The notes beneath the pieces are model-generated. The model was not told where the DNA came from and searched no databases. It worked only from the letters and a program-made list of their open reading frames with translations. A program made the translations under genes and the position numbers. Below, piece by piece: positions 20,860 through 33,600 of a DNA stretch of 64,000 nt. Position 1 is the first letter of the stretch, and every line of letters starts with the position of its first letter. Source of the stretch: Trifolium pratense. Its lineage: Eukaryota; Streptophyta; Magnoliopsida; Fabales; Fabaceae. Where the stretch lies: assembly GCF_020283565.1 (NCBI RefSeq), contig NC_060059.1, positions 51,217,157-51,281,156 of the forward strand, in the 5' to 3' direction.

Positions 20860-21550
20860 TGTTGGGGTTAATTGCAATGTAAGTCCCACATTGCTTAGAA
20901 AGGTAAAGAGTGGAGGAGTTCAAAGCTATATATAGAGACCTCAACAATAACACTTGTAAACATTTAAGTTTATATTTGTGTTTTTTTCTTTTCTCTAATG
21001 CTCTTGTTTAAGAGTATTTGAGATGTAGTTCAAATATCTACTTTGGAGATTGTGGGTGTACTAGGGTCATGAGATGGTTGAGAGTGAGTCTATGTGTTGT
21101 AACAATTTTCACATAGTGTTTATTCTCTGGTTGTCGGTTTAGACAACGACTGTGGTTTTTTCTCCGGTTTGGAGTTTGCACGTTATATTCTTGTGTTGTG
21201 ATTGTTGGTATTGATTGCAATGTAAGTCCCACATTGCTAATGAAGAAAAAAAAAAGTCAAAGAAATTATATTGAAGAAGTCCCACATCGCTTAGAATAGT
21301 GAAGCAATGAGGGAATCAAGGCTATATAGTTCTTTGTTTATAATTGCACCAAGCAGTAACACTTATATTGGGGCATGGGGGTGATTGAGAGTGAAGTCTA
21401 TGTGTTGTAACAATTTTCACATAGTATTTATTCTCTGGTTGTCGGTTTTGACAACGACCGTGGTTTTTTCTCTGATTTGGAGTTTCCACGTTATATTCTT
21501 GTGTTGTTGATTGCGTTCTTTTATTTTCTCTATGCCGATTTTTCCCAACA
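20860..21550 (+). repeat. Copia-type LTR remnants, tandemly arranged
   Basis: The block starts TGTTGGGG (20860) and ends CCCAACA (21550), a good LTR inverted end pair. Within it two diverged copies follow each other. 'gcaatgtaagtcccacattg' occurs at about 20874 and 21218, and 'acaattttcacatagt' with 'ttctctggttgtcggtttt/aga' at about 21102-21145 and 21411-21455. The AGTCCCACAT(C/T)G...TATATAG text is typical of plant copia LTRs. No matching 5-bp target duplication was seen, so it is an old or rearranged solo LTR pair. Confidence 0.65.
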
Positions 21551-21559
21551 GTGATTGCA

Positions 21560-22190
21560 TTATTTTATTTTCTCTATGCGTGGCTATATACGGTGGTGTC
21601 CGTCTTTGTTCTTTGTTTATCGAATTTCAAAACAACTCCACATTTATTTCTCAGTTGCCAGTTTGCTGCACAGTTCTGACATATTGGCTAGGCACATTGT
21701 TTGGAAATCATTTTGATTGCACCACTGTAGAAATTGTATTCAAGAGGTGCAAAAACTCTTGGAGTGAGCATGTTCATAATCTTGCTTTGGCAGCCATCAC
21801 ATGCTTCGGTTATTTCACTTGTTCTTTGGAGAGCACCTTTGGTTTTTTGGTTGAAAGTTAAACGAACGGGTCTGTATTGAGTAATCCTCATTTTCTGCTG
21901 CTTGTGGAGGAATTTTTTGCGACAAATTGGCTTCTTTTAAGGGCTGTTTTGTGCAGAAATTGGACACAGTTTCAGTTACGTATGCGGAGATCGTTGCCAT
22001 CATTTTGGCCATGGAGCTGGCGCATAGTAAAGGTTGGTATGATGTTTGGATTGAGAGTGATTAATTCACACGCGGCTCTTTGCGCTTTTACCAATCATGA
22101 TCACCTCACATATTTTCTAAGAAGGAAATTCTTGCGTCGATAGTCTTTTGCTAATCATGGACACTCTATTGTAAGTTTCACTTGGTGGAG
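21560..22190 (+). pseudogene. RNase H-like (RVT_3, LINE-type) relic
   Basis: Broken frames give WSEHVHNLALAAIT (~21760-21800), then in another frame CGGIFCDKLASFKGCF, TYAEIVAIILAMELAHSKGWYDVWIESD (~21980-22060; read as overlapping short motifs), where a TAA interrupts. This order (EI..AI..AMELA.., then W(I/L)ESDS) is the RNase H tail of plant non-LTR retrotransposons and their domesticated relatives. Several frameshifts and stops show it is dead. It ends before the SINE at 22231. Confidence 0.65.
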
Positions 22191-22230
22191 TACGTTACCT
22201 CAATTTCTCAAGAGGATGTTTCAATATTGA

Positions 22231-22314
22231 ATTTTTTTATTTTATTTTCACCATCAGTTTAATTTATTTTGGAGGTCAGTTCTGACATCAAGTGGTTTCA
22301 GTTCTCTCCCGATT
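22231..22314 (-). mobile_element. tRNA-derived SINE, copy 2 (5'-truncated, minus strand)
   Basis: Read on the minus strand it gives GGGAGAGAACTGAAACCACT, then TGATGTCAGAACTGACC and AAACTGATGGTGAAAA, matching the 3' half of the SINE at 11453-11600. The tRNA-like head is absent. Confidence 0.82.
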
Positions 22315-23714
22315 AAATTTTAGTTTGTTTTGAATGTACTACAAATTATTAATATATTAATATTAATTTAAATAAATAAATAAATAAATAGTAGTACTAA
22401 TATTATTTTTTAGTAAAAAGAAAAGAAGAAAGGTACTAGTGTGTTTGTCTGGTGCCTTACTAAACAAAATGAACCATTCCACATTTCCACCCGTTCAGTT
22501 CAGACAAAACAAATCCCAAAATCGCATTCTTTTTCTATTCTCTCCCACACCCAAAACAACAAAACCCTATTCTCTTCGATTTCTATACACTATCAGCTTC
22601 TTCGATTCCTATACACTATCAGCTTCTTCGATTCCATTCCCTTCATTTACCAATTGTTAACCAAACTCATCTTTCTTTCTTTTCCTTCTTCGCTCACACT
22701 TGTTGATTAAGACGACGTCGTTACGTTACCTTCGTCAATCTCTATCTCGTGTCGTGTGTGTCTCTAGGGTTAATTTTCCCTTCTTCAACCTCTGTCAAGT
22801 GTCAACAAACAAGTGCTTTTTCCACACTCTTCGTTAACCACCGTGTGATTTCGTTTAGGGTTAATTCCCTTCAATTTATAATCAAAGATTTCAAGAAAGA
22901 AAGAAACAACGACCACTTATCTCATCGCTCACAGAGATTAAATTTCTCTTTGTAGTCTTCGTTAATATCTTCTCTTGTTCATCGATTCTGTTCGATTCAG
23001 TTTCGTATTTGGGAATTACAGAGAAAAAAACCAGAATTTGAATTCAAATCAAGAAAAGGAAGGTTCGAAATTATTACGGGAATCTCGTCTTCGCTGTCTT
23101 CTCAGTATCTTTGATTTCTCAGGGTTTCACATTCACTGATTCACTTGACGGTAAATTTTTTATCTTTTCTTGAATTTTGAAATTTGAAATTTGAAAAATC
23201 AATATCAATATTTGAAATTTGAAAAATCAATATTTGAAATTTGATTAAAATTGCATTCTGCATTCTGATGCCATTTCCAAGATTTCTAGAAATAGGTAAT
23301 TGTTTGTTTTGTTATCTTTGAATCTAATTAACTTTCAAGATAATATTGAAAAACATTATGCTATTAGGGTTCTTGATAATATTGTGCAGGCAAGAAAATC
23401 TATCTATGCTTTCTGAATTAATTTCACTCGCATATGCATATATTCTGTGATTGAATTAGTAGGGTTTAAAATAGCCGCAGTCCGTGAAATCACGGTCTCA
23501 GAAACAACGCCGTCATGTTGCGACCTAAGTTGTTGTGAGGCTTAGATTTTGTATATGTGAGAAACAAAAAATTCCCATGCTTGAGCATGACCTCAAATCA
23601 AATTAAATTAAATTAATTTTGTTATAGGTCACAAAAAATGTAGAAGTGATGTAGAATGCTAACATGTGTTCGAATTGACATAACACTTTATTGATTTGAT
23701 TCCATAAAGAAAAA
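22315..23714 (+). other. CT-rich leader-like region upstream of ATX-like pseudogene
   Basis: From ~22440 to 23150 the DNA is pyrimidine-rich and reads like a plant 5' UTR, with a 29-bp tandem duplication ('ctatacactatcagcttctt' at about 22585 and 22610). From 23152 'acggtaaattttt' could be an intron donor. Further on, 'aatatttgaaatttgaaaaa' repeats occur near 23190-23240. It is probably the old promoter and leader of the next pseudogene. No coding frame is supported. Confidence 0.4.
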
Positions 23715-26700
23715 ATGCAACTTTGTGAAGAATGTGGATTGGACCTTCCTTTCAATATGTCAAAGAAAACAAAGGATTTGACTCCCAGTGGTCAACTCCT
23801 ATGTAAAACATGTGCTAGGGTTTGTGTAACTTATCTTTTGCTTCTAACAATATATATTTAATTCTGAAATGGAGGTTTACACATTACACCGCCACACTTG
23901 ATATCTATCTAATTGTTTTATTCTGATTTTTATTATCTGTTTCTTGAAGAATCTTGGAAGCACTGATTATTTCTGCCCTGCTTCTGAAGTTAAGTTTAAT
24001 TTTGAATTATCTGATTCCGAAAAATCACATACAAAAAAGTCAAGGGTTTGTGTTTTTTCTCTACACCCCCTATTTGTATCCTAACTCAGTAATTCCATGT
24101 AACTATCTGATCAAGCTTATCCGATTTAAGAGTCAACCATGTTTGCCATTTTAACATATTTCTTTAAGTTTTTGAAGAAACGTCATTTTGTTTTGCTTCT
24201 TGTAGTTTGTATTTTTGACTATATTGGAGGGTTTTTGTATAGATGAAACAAAAACAATGGGCAGCTAGTACTTCCAAAGAAGGTCATTGTTCTTTGCAAT
24301 GATGTGGAAGGAATATATTTTCCAAGCCTTCACTTGTAAGCATAAACTCCTTCACTGCTTACCTTTCTGCAAGGTACCTTTTAAATCCTTCCGTTGTTAT
24401 ACTGCTATATGTATATAGATGGGTTGAAGATTGTGACTACAACAAAATTATATTATGTGTCAGGTAATATAGCATCCTCAGTTTATTATAAATATGCAAA
24501 CCATGAAAACTACGGATTAGAAAAAGTTTCTGCACTAGTCTAAAGATTGTATAGTTGATAAACGTAATGAATTCATGAATATTTGGTCAGTTAACAATAG
24601 ACTTAATTTATGTCCATGTCTTGAAATATTTCTTATGCTTTTCATTTACATTTATGGAAATCTGTTATTTTGTCCAGCCTTATCAGTGAGACCAGGGACA
24701 ACAAAACCATCCTAAAACTATTTTTTTTTCTTTCTTATTTTGCAACCTTGAACTATCAAGAAAGATTTGTTTGTTTTTCTTTTTTTTTTACCCTATGATG
24801 ATGAATGGCATTGCAATTGATATGAAAAATGTGTCATTATATATATTTTACAGATGTCAACTAGCTGTTCATCAAGAATGCTGTGGAGCAAGAAATGTTC
24901 GACACTTTACATCATGGGTTTGTAAAGCTTGTGAAACACCAGACATCACACGAGAGTGTTGTCTTTGCCTCGTAAAAGGTGTGTGTCTTCCACAATATTT
25001 TAGATGTATTGTATTATGTATGTTACTCGTTTATTTGTATGAGCTATATCTCCCCCCATGTATATATATTTTTGAAATTACTCTCAAGATTATTATAAAC
25101 TTTCATATGCAATGCATGTATTAATAAATCTTGCTTTTTTTACTTTTGACTGTAGCATTTAGGATAATATCATGTAGATTTGGTTAGTTTTTTTTTTTTT
25201 TTTTTAACTTTTTTTCATTATTAGTGTGTATGATCTTATTATCTGAAATTTATTGTTGGACACATAGGTTGTGCTCTAAAGCCTACTGATGTTGGTCCAC
25301 TATGGGTTCATGTCACTTCACTCACTTGTGTCTGGTTTCGACCTGAAGTTTCTTTTGCTAGTGATGAGTTAATGGAGCCTGCTTTGGGTATCTTGAGTAT
25401 TCCATCAAATTCTTTTGTGAAGGTAAGGTATTTGAAGCTCTTCTTTTGCCTATGCAGAAAATGTACTTCTATATTATTTTCAAAAGAAGTATAGTTTGAT
25501 ATTATCACTCACTAATGTGTATATTTTATCATGATAAAATAAAGTAAAGTTAGATAAATTTTTCCCCAAACAAAAATATAGTAATGGTGTTCACGCCTAC
25601 CTAATGTTAGTCATCAATTGATGTAGTTTACTCTTTGCATAATTTACACTTAAGTTACATCATTACTTAACGACCTCGGCTCCAGTCCAGATTTCTTAAC
25701 ACGAATATCTTTTTGTTTTGTTTTGTTCATTTCAATTCAATCTAAAGTTGTATTAGTTCAATTTCAGATTTGTGTTATTTGTAAGCAAATCCATGGTTCA
25801 TTCACACAATGTGTCAAGTGTTCCACATGTTTCATTGCCATGTGTGCATGAAGGGCTGATTATCGCATAGTGGTGAGGCTTCATTTAGATTGAATTGGTT
25901 TGCATTTGCATAAGTTTTGTTGATATGTTCTAATATGTACTTTCATTTAATTTAATTTAAAACAGGTTTAGTGCCACTTTTAATTAATATTGTCCAGGTT
26001 TATGCAAACATGATTTAGCTTTAATTAATATACTGTTTGGTGATTGGTTACAATTATTCATTAGACCCCTGTCTAAAACTTTACCAATCAGATTAAAAAG
26101 TTACTTTCATGTTGTAAGAAGAAAAACAAGGATCATAATCTTGATTTTGAAGGTTTTGATGGAAAATATGTTTTCACCTAGAAATTAAAATTAACATCAT
26201 TCCTTGTATAACAATTTGCATACGTTTATGGTGATAGTATCTTGTTTGGTCCAATTGCAATATTGTCACCAAGATCCTTACTATAAAAAAAATCGCATAA
26301 ATCATTTTAAGATAATCTTTAAGCATTCTGAGAGTTTAGAATTTTATATTGGGATTTGGCTTTCAATGTAAATTCTGAGAGTTTATAATCTTTAAGCATT
26401 CTGAGAGTTTAGAATATTATATTGGGATTTGGCTTTCAATGTAAATTTATATATCCTTTTAAGAGTAAATCCTTAAGTTGGCCCTTCAAAGTTTACACAT
26501 ATTACCCCATTAGTCTATTAAAATTTCAATCAGCAAATTATTCTCTCAATAGTCTAAAATGTTACTATACTACTTAGTCTTCCAAAAAAATGTGTCACCA
26601 AATTTTGTCTCTCACTTAGCTAAAATGTGATCATATTTGCCCGTGTGAAGAACTAGAGTGGTAACAGAGCTAATTTGGTGATACAAGGTTGAATTTTGAG

Positions 26701-27526
26701 CCTGGGGAACTAATTGTTGACAGGTTTTGGAAAGCTAAAACATTAAGATCTTTAGTGAACATGTTCGACTGATTTTTATACATGGCTAAGCTTTGTGATG
26801 AATTGTAAACATGGAGGACCAACGTCATAGTTTACTCGTCATTTCAAAAACCCTATCGGAATACATGTTATTTGTAAAGGTGGCTTGCGATAAAAAATGC
26901 CGGGTGCTCGCTTGAAGTTTAATTTAAATATGGAATCTGATGGCAATAATAATTTATAAAAAAACTACTTGATATTGCAGTCCACGCTTCAATATTATTC
27001 TGTATCATGGCTGATTATAATTTATGATCTGTGAAATAGTTATTGACTTTTGTTATCTGTAATTGCAGTTGCATTGTTCAAAGAAAAATGGTAAACAGAC
27101 AACAATAATGGTTTCTTATTGTGCATATCACAGGTATGAAATCCTTAATTATGACAATATTATTTCTTTGTTGTCCTTTTCCTTTAGGTAGTTCGTTTTT
27201 AACAAATTACAAAACATCAGTGTTTTTGGAATTATATGGGTATGAGTGTATTTGAATTCATCTCGCTCTTGTTTTAGCTTTTCATCTTTGTGATTCCTAT
27301 ATTTCTTGCAGGGCTTCCTATCCAGACACTGTTTTGATTGTACAAACACCTCATTGGGTCATTCCAACTACAACCCTTACCCAAAATATGATAAAAGTTG
27401 GGTAAAGATTAATTTCATCGAACATAATAAAGGTAGAAGAAACTCATCTAGCAGATAATACCGAACAAGGTCCTTTTTCTGCTGCTAAGTGCTGAATCTT
27501 TGTAAGAACAAACCACCCAAAAAAGG
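23715..27526 (+). pseudogene. ATX3/4/5-like (trithorax-type) histone methyltransferase pseudogene, PHD region only
   Basis: Intact family members methylate histone H3 and combine PWWP, PHD/ePHD and SET domains. Here about eight exons with fitting splice sites carry only the PHD region: 23715-23819 (LCEECGLDLPFNMSKKTKD), 23950-24045 (LGSTDYFCP), 24243-24335 (NNGQLVLPKKVIVLCNDVEG), 24854-24978 (CQLAVHQECCGARNVRHFTS, then WVCKACETPD), 25268-25422 (ALKPTDVGPLWVHV, then FRPEVSFASDE and PALGILSIPSNSFVK), 25768-25872 (ICVICKQIHGSFTQC, with TGA at 25849), 27069-27133 (LHCSKKNGKQTT, VSYCAYHR) and 27312-27526. Between exons 1 and 2 the first PHD core is missing. Exon 8 has TAA at 27403, then a second open piece (DNTEQGPFSAAKC) with another stop. 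No SET exons follow; the tandem array starts instead. Confidence 0.88.
25873..27068 (+). other. Long intron of the ATX-like pseudogene with a 73-bp duplication
   Basis: Between two recognisable exons, this 1.2 kb stretch is non-coding. 'taatctttaagcattctgag' begins at 26313 and again at 26386, each time followed by the same ~50 bases, so it is a recent tandem duplication of period 73. Confidence 0.7.
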
Positions 27527-27639
27527 TACCTTGGAAAATATTTTTGTTCTTGGTGATTATTTTTTTATTATCTCTGTTATTTATTTTATACTTTTGAGTT
27601 TCGGCCTTAGTTGCGGCCAATCTGTGGTATGTTAGTGCT

Positions 27640-30600
27640 CCACTTTGATAAATTGAGATGAATATATTATGGCTCATTGACCGTAGACAATATGGGAACA
27701 TACGATGACCACCGTCTTTTGTTGAGAAACATGTTTATGACGACCCTTAATCGAATAAGAATAGAAAGCCTACATGGTTTTAAATTCAATAAAATAGAAT
27801 GACCTTGATGGAAAATATGATATTTGAACCTATACGGTTCGATAAAATGGGATTATCATGGTACTTTGACCCAATGAGATGATTAAATTTGGTAAATTGA
27901 ATTGACGGTGTCGATAAAATGGGATTATGGTGGTACTTTGACCCAATGTGATGGTTAAATTTGGTAAATTGAGTTGACGGTATAAAATAGATGGTACTTT
28001 GACCCAAAGAGATGGTTAAATTTCGTAAATTGAATTGACGGTTTCGATGAAATGGGATTATGATGGTACTTTGACCCAATGTGATGGTTAAATTTGGTAA
28101 ATTGAATTGATGGTATAAAATATATGGATTGTATTGTTTCTCGGTGACCCTATCAGAAATTATGATATTTGAACCTATTCGGTTCAAAATTGGAGGTTGC
28201 CTTCAACTTCAAAAAAATTGAATTGACTGTATCGTTTGTTGGAATGATGAATTTTTTATCGGTGAATCATTAAATATGCAGCTCACTCAAGGTATGCTAC
28301 TATACTTTGTAACTATTGTTAATTTGACTCTTTAATCACTACTACATCTTTGTCTTTGAGCAAACAGACACCTTGTTATGATTGAGAGCCTAAAGTGAAT
28401 ATGTAGTCATTTCAATTTACCCGATACCATGAATGAACTTCATTTCTTTTATCAGTTGTTCATATGAAAATAGTATGATGCGAATGCAAATTGATGGTTT
28501 ATATGCATGTTTAATATGAACATTTATTCATAAGTTAAAATGCTTGTCTTGATGTCCCTTTCTGGTATGAGAATTTAAAACTTTATATGGAAATATAAAG
28601 TTGAAATTGATGGTTTTGTGGCTAGATAACTATTGATGCTATGCTAATTTTGATATATCAACTTATATAATTTAAATTTGATAAATTGAGTTGAATATAT
28701 TTTGGTCAATGACCGTGGACGAAATTGGAAAATACGATGACCATGAATGGCTGTCTTTGTTGAGAAACATGCTTATGACGACACTTAATCGAATGATAAT
28801 GGAAACCCTACATGGTTTTAAATCAAATAAAATAGGATGAGCCTGATGGAAATTTGACCCTATAAGATGGTTAAATTTGGTAAATTGAATTGACGGTTTC
28901 GATAAAATGGGATTATGATGGTACTTTTGACCCAATGTAATGGTTAAATTTGGTAAATTTAATTGTCGGTATAACATATATGGATTGTATTGTGTCTCGG
29001 TGACCCTATCAGAAATTATGATATTTGAACCTACTCGGTTCTAAATTGAAGGTTGCCTTAAACTTAAAAAAAAATTCAATTGATGGTATCGATTGTTGGA
29101 ATGACGAATTTTTTATCGGTGAATCATTAAATATGCCGCTCACTCAAGGTATGCTATACTTTGTAACTATTGTTAATTTGACTCTTCAATCACTACTACA
29201 TCTTTATGTTGAGCAATCAGACACCTTGTTATGACTGTGAGCCTAAAATGAATATGTAGTCCTTTGATTTTACCCGATACCATGTATGAACTTCTTTTAT
29301 CAGTTGTTCATATGAAAATAGTATGATACGATTGCAAATTGATGGATTTTATGCATGTTTAATATGAACATTGATTCATAAGTTAAAATGCTTTTCTTGA
29401 TGTCCCTGCATGAGAATTGAAAACTTTATCTGTAAATATAAAGTTGAAATTGATGGTTTTGTGGCTAGATAACTGTTAAAGCTAGCTAATTTTGATATAT
29501 CAGCTTATATGATCTAAATTTTATAAATTGAGATGAATATATTGTGGCTCATTGACCGTGGACGAAATGGGAAAATACGGTAACCATGAATGGCTGTCTC
29601 TGTTGAGAAACATGCTTATAACGACACTTAATCGAATGAGAATAGAAAACCTACATGGTTTTAAATCAAATAAATTAGGATGACCCTGATGGAAAATATG
29701 ATATTTGAACTTATAAGGTTCTATAAAATGGGACTGTGATGGTAATTTGACCCAATGAGATGGTTAAATTTGGTAAATTGAATTGACGGCTTCGATTAAA
29801 TGCAATATGATGGTACTTTGACGCAATGAGATGGTTAAATTTGGTAAATTGAATTGACGGTTTCGATGAAATGGGATTATGATGGTACTTCGACCCAATG
29901 TGATGGTTAAATTTGGTAAATTGAATTGACGGTATACATATATGGATTGTATTGTGTCTCGGTGACCCTATCAGAAATTATGATATTTGTACCTATTCGG
30001 TTTTAAACTGGATGTTGCCGTAAACAACAAAAAAATTGAATTGACGATATCGATTGTTGGAATGATGATTTTTTGATCGGTGAATCATTAAATATGCCGC
30101 TCACTCAAGGTATGCTACTATACTTTGTAACTATTGTTAATTGGACTCTCTAATCACTACTGCATCTTTATGTTGAACAATCAGAGACCTTGTTATGATT
30201 GAGAGCCTAAAATAAATACGTAGTCCTTTCAATTTACCCGATGCCATGTATGAACTTGATTTCTTTTATCAGTTGTTCATATGAAAATAGTATGATACGA
30301 TTGCAAATTGATGGATTATATGCATGTTTAATATGAACATTTATTCATATGGTTAAATGCTTGTCTTGATGTCCCTTTCTGGTATGAGAATTGAAAATTT
30401 TATCTGTGAATATAAAGTTGAAATTGATGGTTTTGTGGCTAGATAACTTTTGATGCTATGCTAAATTTGATATGTCAGCTTATATGATCTAAATTTGATA
30501 AATTGAGATGAATATATTGGGGTCAATCACCGTGGACGAAACGGGAAAATACGATGACCATGAATGGCTGTCTTTTGTTGAGAAACATGTCTATGACGAC

Positions 30601-33600
30601 CCTTAATCGAATAAGAATAGAAAACCTACATGGTTTTAAATTCTATAAAAAAGAATGACCCTGATGGAAAATATGATATTTGAACTTATACGGTTCTATA
30701 AAATGGGATTGTGAAGGTAATTTGACCCAATGAGATGGTTAAATTTGGTAAATTGAATTGACGGTTTCGATTAAATGTGGTTATGATGGTACTTTGACCC
30801 AATGAGATGGTTAAATTTGGTAAATTGAATTGACGGTTTCGATGAAATGGGATTATGATGGTACTTTGACCCAATGTGATGGTTAAATTTGGTAAATTGA
30901 ATTGACCATATACATATATGGATTGTATTGTGTCTCGGTGACCCTATCAGAAATTATGATATTTGAACCTATTCGGTTTTTAACTGGATGTTGCCTTAAA
31001 CTTCAAAAAAAAATTGAATTGACGATATCGATTGTTGGAATGATGATTTTTTGATCGGTGAATCATTAAATATGCCGCTCACTCAAGGTATGCTACTATA
31101 CTTTGTAACTATTGTTAATTTGACTCTCTAATCACTACTGCATCTTTATGTTGAGCAATCAGAGACCTTGTTATGATCGTGAGCCTAAAATAAATACGTA
31201 GTCCTTTCAATTTACCTGATAGCATGTATGAACTTGATTTCTTTTATCAGTTGTTCATATGAAAATAGTAAGATATGAATGCAAACTTTATCTGTTTATA
31301 TGCATGTTAAATATGAATATTTATTCATAACTTAAAATGCTTGTCTTGTTGTCCCTTTCTGGCATGAGAATTGAAAACTTTATCTGTAAATATAAAGTTG
31401 AAATTGATGGTGTTGTGGCTAGATAACTTTTGATGCTATGCTGATTTTGATATATCAGCTTATATGATCTAAATTATATAAATTGAGATGAATATATTGT
31501 GGCTCAATGACCGTGGACGAAATGGGAAAATACGATGACCATGAATGGCTGTCTCTGTTGAGAAACATGCTTATGACGACACTTAATCGAAAGAGAATAG
31601 AAAACCTACATGGTTTTAAATCAAATAAAATAGGATGACCCTGATGGAAAATATGATATTTGAACTTATAAGGTTCTATAAAATGGGACTGTGATGGTAA
31701 TTTGAGCAATAAGATGGTCAAATTTGGTAAATTGAATTGACGGTGTCGATAAAATGGGATTATGATGGTACTTTGACCCAATGTGATGGTTAAATTTGGT
31801 AAATTGAATTGACGGTATAACATATGGATTGTATTGTGTCTTGGTGACCCTACCAGAAATTATGATATTTGAACCTATTCGGTTTTAAACTGGATGTTGC
31901 CTTAAACTTCAAAAAAAATTGAATTGACGATATCGATTGTTGGAATGATGATTTTTTGATCGGTGAATCATTAAATATGCCGCTCACTCAAGGTATGCTA
32001 CTATACTTTGTAACTATTGTTAATTTGACTCTCTAATCACTACTGCATCTTTATGTTGAGCAATCAGAGACCTTGTTATGATCGTGAGCCTAAAATAAAT
32101 ACGTAGTCCTTTCAATTTACCTGATAGCATGTATGAACTTGATTTCTTTTATCAGTTGTTCATATGAAAATAGTAAGATATGAATGCATATTGATGGTTT
32201 ATATGCATGTTTAATATGAATATTTATTCATAACTTAAAATGCTTGTCTTGATGTCCCTTTCTGGCATGAGAATTGAAAACTTTATCTGTAAATATAAAG
32301 TTGAAATTGATGGTGTTGTGGCTAGATAACTTTTGATGCTATGCTGATTTTGATATATCAGCTTATATGATCTAAATTATATAAATTGAGATGAATATAT
32401 TGTGGCTCAATGACCGTGGACGAAATGGGAAAATACGATGACCATGAATGGCTGTCTCTGTTGAGAAACATGCTTATGACGACACTTAATCGAATGAGAA
32501 TAGAAAACCTACATGGTTTTAAATCAAATAAAATAGGTTGACCCTGATGGAAAATATGATATTTGAACTTATAAGGTTCTATAAAATGGGACTGTGATGG
32601 TAATTTGAGCAATAAGATGGTTAAATTTGGTAAATTTAATTGACGGTGTCGATAAAATGGGATTATGATGGTACTTTGACCCAATGTGATGGTTAAATTT
32701 GGTAAATTGAATTGACGGTATAACATATGGATTGTATTGTGTCTCGGTGACCCTACCAGAAATTATGATATTTGAACCTATTCGGTTCTAAATTGAAGGT
32801 TGCCTTAAACTTACAAAAAAATTGAATTGACGGTATCGATTGTTGGAATGACGAATTTTTGATCGGTGAATCATTAAATATGCCGCTCACTCAAGGTATG
32901 CTACTATACGTTATAACTATTGTTAATTTGACTCTTTAATCTCTACTACATCTTTATGTTGAGCAATCAGACACCTTGTTATGATTCAGAGCCTAAAATG
33001 AATACGTAGTTCTTTCAATTTACCCGATACCATGTGTGAACTTGATTTCTTTTATCAGTTGTTCATATGAAAATAGTATGATACGATTGCAAATTGATGG
33101 ATTATATGCATGTTTAATATGATCATTTATTCATAAGTTAAAATGCTTGTCTTGATGTCCCTTTCTGGTATGAGAATTGGAAACTTTATCTGTAAATATA
33201 AAGTTGAAATTGATGGTTTTGTGGCTAGATAACTGTTGATGCTGCGCTAATTTTGATATATCAGCTTATATGATCTAAATTATATAAATTGAGATGAATA
33301 TATTGTGGCTTAATGACCGTGGACGAAATGGGAAAATACGATGACCATGAATGGCTGTCTCTGTTGAGAAACATGGTTATGATGACACTTAATCAAATGA
33401 AAATAGAAAACCTACATGTTTTTAAATAAAATAAAATTGGATGACCCTGATGGAAAATATGATATTTGAACTTATAAGGTTCTATAAAATGGGATTGTGA
33501 TGGTTAAATTTGGTAAATTGAATTGACGGTATAAAATAGATGGTACTTTGACCCAATGAGATGGTTAAATTTGGTAAATTGAATTGACGGTTTCGTTGAA

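Noticed and set aside
22439..22955. Short plus-strand frames in the CT-rich region
   Set aside because: Ser/Phe-rich by pyrimidine composition, several overlapping frames, no motif. More like a leader of the ATX-like pseudogene.
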